From Candidatus Eisenbacteria bacterium (GTDB lineage Bacteria > Eisenbacteria > RBG-16-71-46), in NCBI GenBank assembly GCA_020847735.1, contig JADLBL010000025.1, positions 33,613-97,612 on the forward strand: 64,000 nt of DNA, written 5' to 3'. Both the position numbers and the translations under genes were made by a program. Numbering within the stretch: position 1 is the first letter of the stretch; the number at the start of each line of letters is the position of its first letter. Below the pieces are notes generated by a model. It was not told the DNA's origin. It searched no databases and saw only the letters and a list, made by a program, of their open reading frames with translations. Positions 62,990 to 64,000 of the stretch are shown here, piece after piece.

Positions 62990-63913
62990 ATGCGCGTCGC
63001 GATCCTCAGGTGCGCGAGGCTGCCCAGGTTCGTCACCTGGGAGGTGCCGAACCTCGACGAGTATTTCGCCGACGAACGGCTGCTCGCCGCGGCGTTCACG
63101 GGCCTGGGCGCCGAGTCGGACATCGTCGCGTGGAGCGACCCGGCGATCGACTGGGGCCGGTACGACCTCGCCCTCGTCCGCAGCACGTGGGACTACATTG
63201 ACGACCTCGCCGGCTTCCTCGCGGCGCTGGCGCGCATCGAGGCGTCGCGCTGCCGGGTGCTGAACCCGATCGAGTCCATTCGCTGGAACGTGGACAAGGC
63301 CTACCTGGTCGAGTTGGCCGAACGCGGCGTGCCGGTGGTGCCCACGCGCCTGGCGTCGTCGGCGAGCCCCGAGGAACTGCAGGCGTGGGTGCTCGCCGGA
63401 GGCAACGCCGGCTCGGTGATCAAACCGCGCGTCGGAGGCGGCGCCTGCGGCGTCCGCAGGGTCGCGGCGACCGAAGTGGCCCGCGAGCTGCGACGCGACA
63501 TGGCCGCGGCTCCGGGCGGGGACTTCCTCGTCCAGCCGCTCATCGAGGGCGTGCTGGACGAAGGCGAGTACATGTACGTCTTCGTCGGCGACGCCTTCAC
63601 GCACGCCCTGCTCAAGAAGCCGGCCCCCGGCGACTTCCGCGCGCACGGCATCTATGGCGGCAGCACCGACCCCGCCACACCCGCCGGCGACGACCTGCGC
63701 CAGGCCGCCGCGATCCTCGCGGCCCTGCCGTTCGAACCGCTTTACGCCCGGCTCGACCTCGTGCGCGTGGACGGGCGGCTGTCGGTCATGGAAGCCGAGC
63801 TGGTGGACCCCATCCTGTACTTCCAGAACGCCCGGGAGGGCGCGAAGCGGCTCGCGGCGGCGGCGCTCGACCGGCTGGCCGCCGACAACCTTCGCCGGTC
63901 CGGCCCGCGCTGA
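62990..63913 (+). CDS. ATP-grasp-family protein
   Basis: Protein of 307 residues resembling glutathione synthetase/RimK-like ATP-grasp enzymes: DLALVRSTWDYIDD near residue 60, NVDKAYLVELAERGVPVVPT, GSVIKPRVGGGACGVRRV (ATP lid), DFLVQPLIEGVLDEGEYMYVFVGD, and a magnesium-binding tail VMEAELVDPILYF. It would join a carboxylate to an amine or thiol with ATP; the substrates are unknown. GGAGG lies five bases before the ATG. The remaining 87 bases of the window hold nothing recognisable. Confidence 0.88.
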   Translation: MRVAILRCARLPRFVTWEVPNLDEYFADERLLAAAFTGLGAESDIVAWSDPAIDWGRYDLALVRSTWDYIDDLAGFLAALARIEASRCRVLNPIESIRWNVDKAYLVELAERGVPVVPTRLASSASPEELQAWVLAGGNAGSVIKPRVGGGACGVRRVAATEVARELRRDMAAAPGGDFLVQPLIEGVLDEGEYMYVFVGDAFTHALLKKPAPGDFRAHGIYGGSTDPATPAGDDLRQAAAILAALPFEPLYARLDLVRVDGRLSVMEAELVDPILYFQNAREGAKRLAAAALDRLAADNLRRSGPR

Positions 63914-64000
63914 GCGTCGTTCGGACGCGCGGCGCGCGCGGCGGGCAGGAAGTGCTGGCGTCGCGCGGCGCGAGCAGGCAGGGTTCCCGCAGGCAACCGC

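Overview
This is a very GC-rich bacterial chromosome segment with dense coding, many 1-8 base gene overlaps (ATGA, GTGA) and mostly GTG/ATG starts. It looks diderm: there is a TonB-dependent receptor, a carbohydrate-binding/DUF5916 outer-membrane barrel, a lipoprotein and a long YidC with a periplasmic domain. Quinone genes are of the UbiD/UbiX/UbiA type that also occurs in futalosine menaquinone synthesis. The mix of DUF5916, bactofilin next to ParAB and paired secreted proteins of unknown type suggests a poorly characterised FCB-like or Eisenbacteria/Gemmatimonadota-like lineage. This placement is inference; no rRNA or tRNA is visible here to settle it.

Left part (1-11.6 kb): the end of an ABC exporter, a DUF5916 barrel protein, an internally deleted IS5-type transposase, then a tightly overlapping eight-gene leftward operon (11410 to 5088). 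The operon encodes a RIC/YtfE-type di-iron repair protein, an Mrp/ApbC Fe-S carrier ATPase, a polytopic membrane protein resembling NnrS or heme-copper oxidase subunit I, a MIP18/DUF59 protein, a DUF1858-DUF2249-DUF2249-DUF2249 protein, a TIM-barrel protein, a single DUF2249 protein and a SufR-like cysteine-containing regulator. It reads as a nitrosative-stress/Fe-S-repair system and is the strongest candidate for an undescribed functional unit.

Middle left (11.6-26 kb): a pseudouridine-type sugar catabolism cluster (PsuG, PfkB kinase, BtpA/SgcQ), two hydrolases, ubiD-ubiX-ubiA with a perfect 36-bp inverted repeat between ubiA and ubiX, a secreted protein, a TonB receptor, lexA with its own promoter and terminator, a Y1 (IS200/RAYT-like) transposase relative lacking the usual tyrosine, and an EamA transporter.

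Centre (26-42 kb): an origin-type block, all leftward: bactofilin, parB, parA (two parS sites), rsmG, mnmG, mnmE, jag, yidC, yidD, rnpA, rpmH. The usual dnaA beyond rpmH is absent. Instead a rightward pair encodes a HEAT-repeat protein and an HD-GYP-like protein, facing a GAF histidine kinase.

Right part (42-64 kb): all rightward. GT-C-like membrane protein, esterase and ABC-2 transporter in one operon; two secreted paralogues sharing an identical-type C-terminus (SWGxIKxLYR); a pseudo-receiver; a 55-residue zinc ribbon; queE-queC-queD; an SDR-like protein; an AsmA-like/GT51 fusion coupled to a second GT-C-like protein; a methyltransferase; a 1202-residue GH13-type protein coupled to another methyltransferase; a GNAT acetyltransferase and an ATP-grasp protein.

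Several genes have no Shine-Dalgarno sequence but carry a TANNNT hexamer 7-9 bases before the start codon, which suggests leaderless transcripts.
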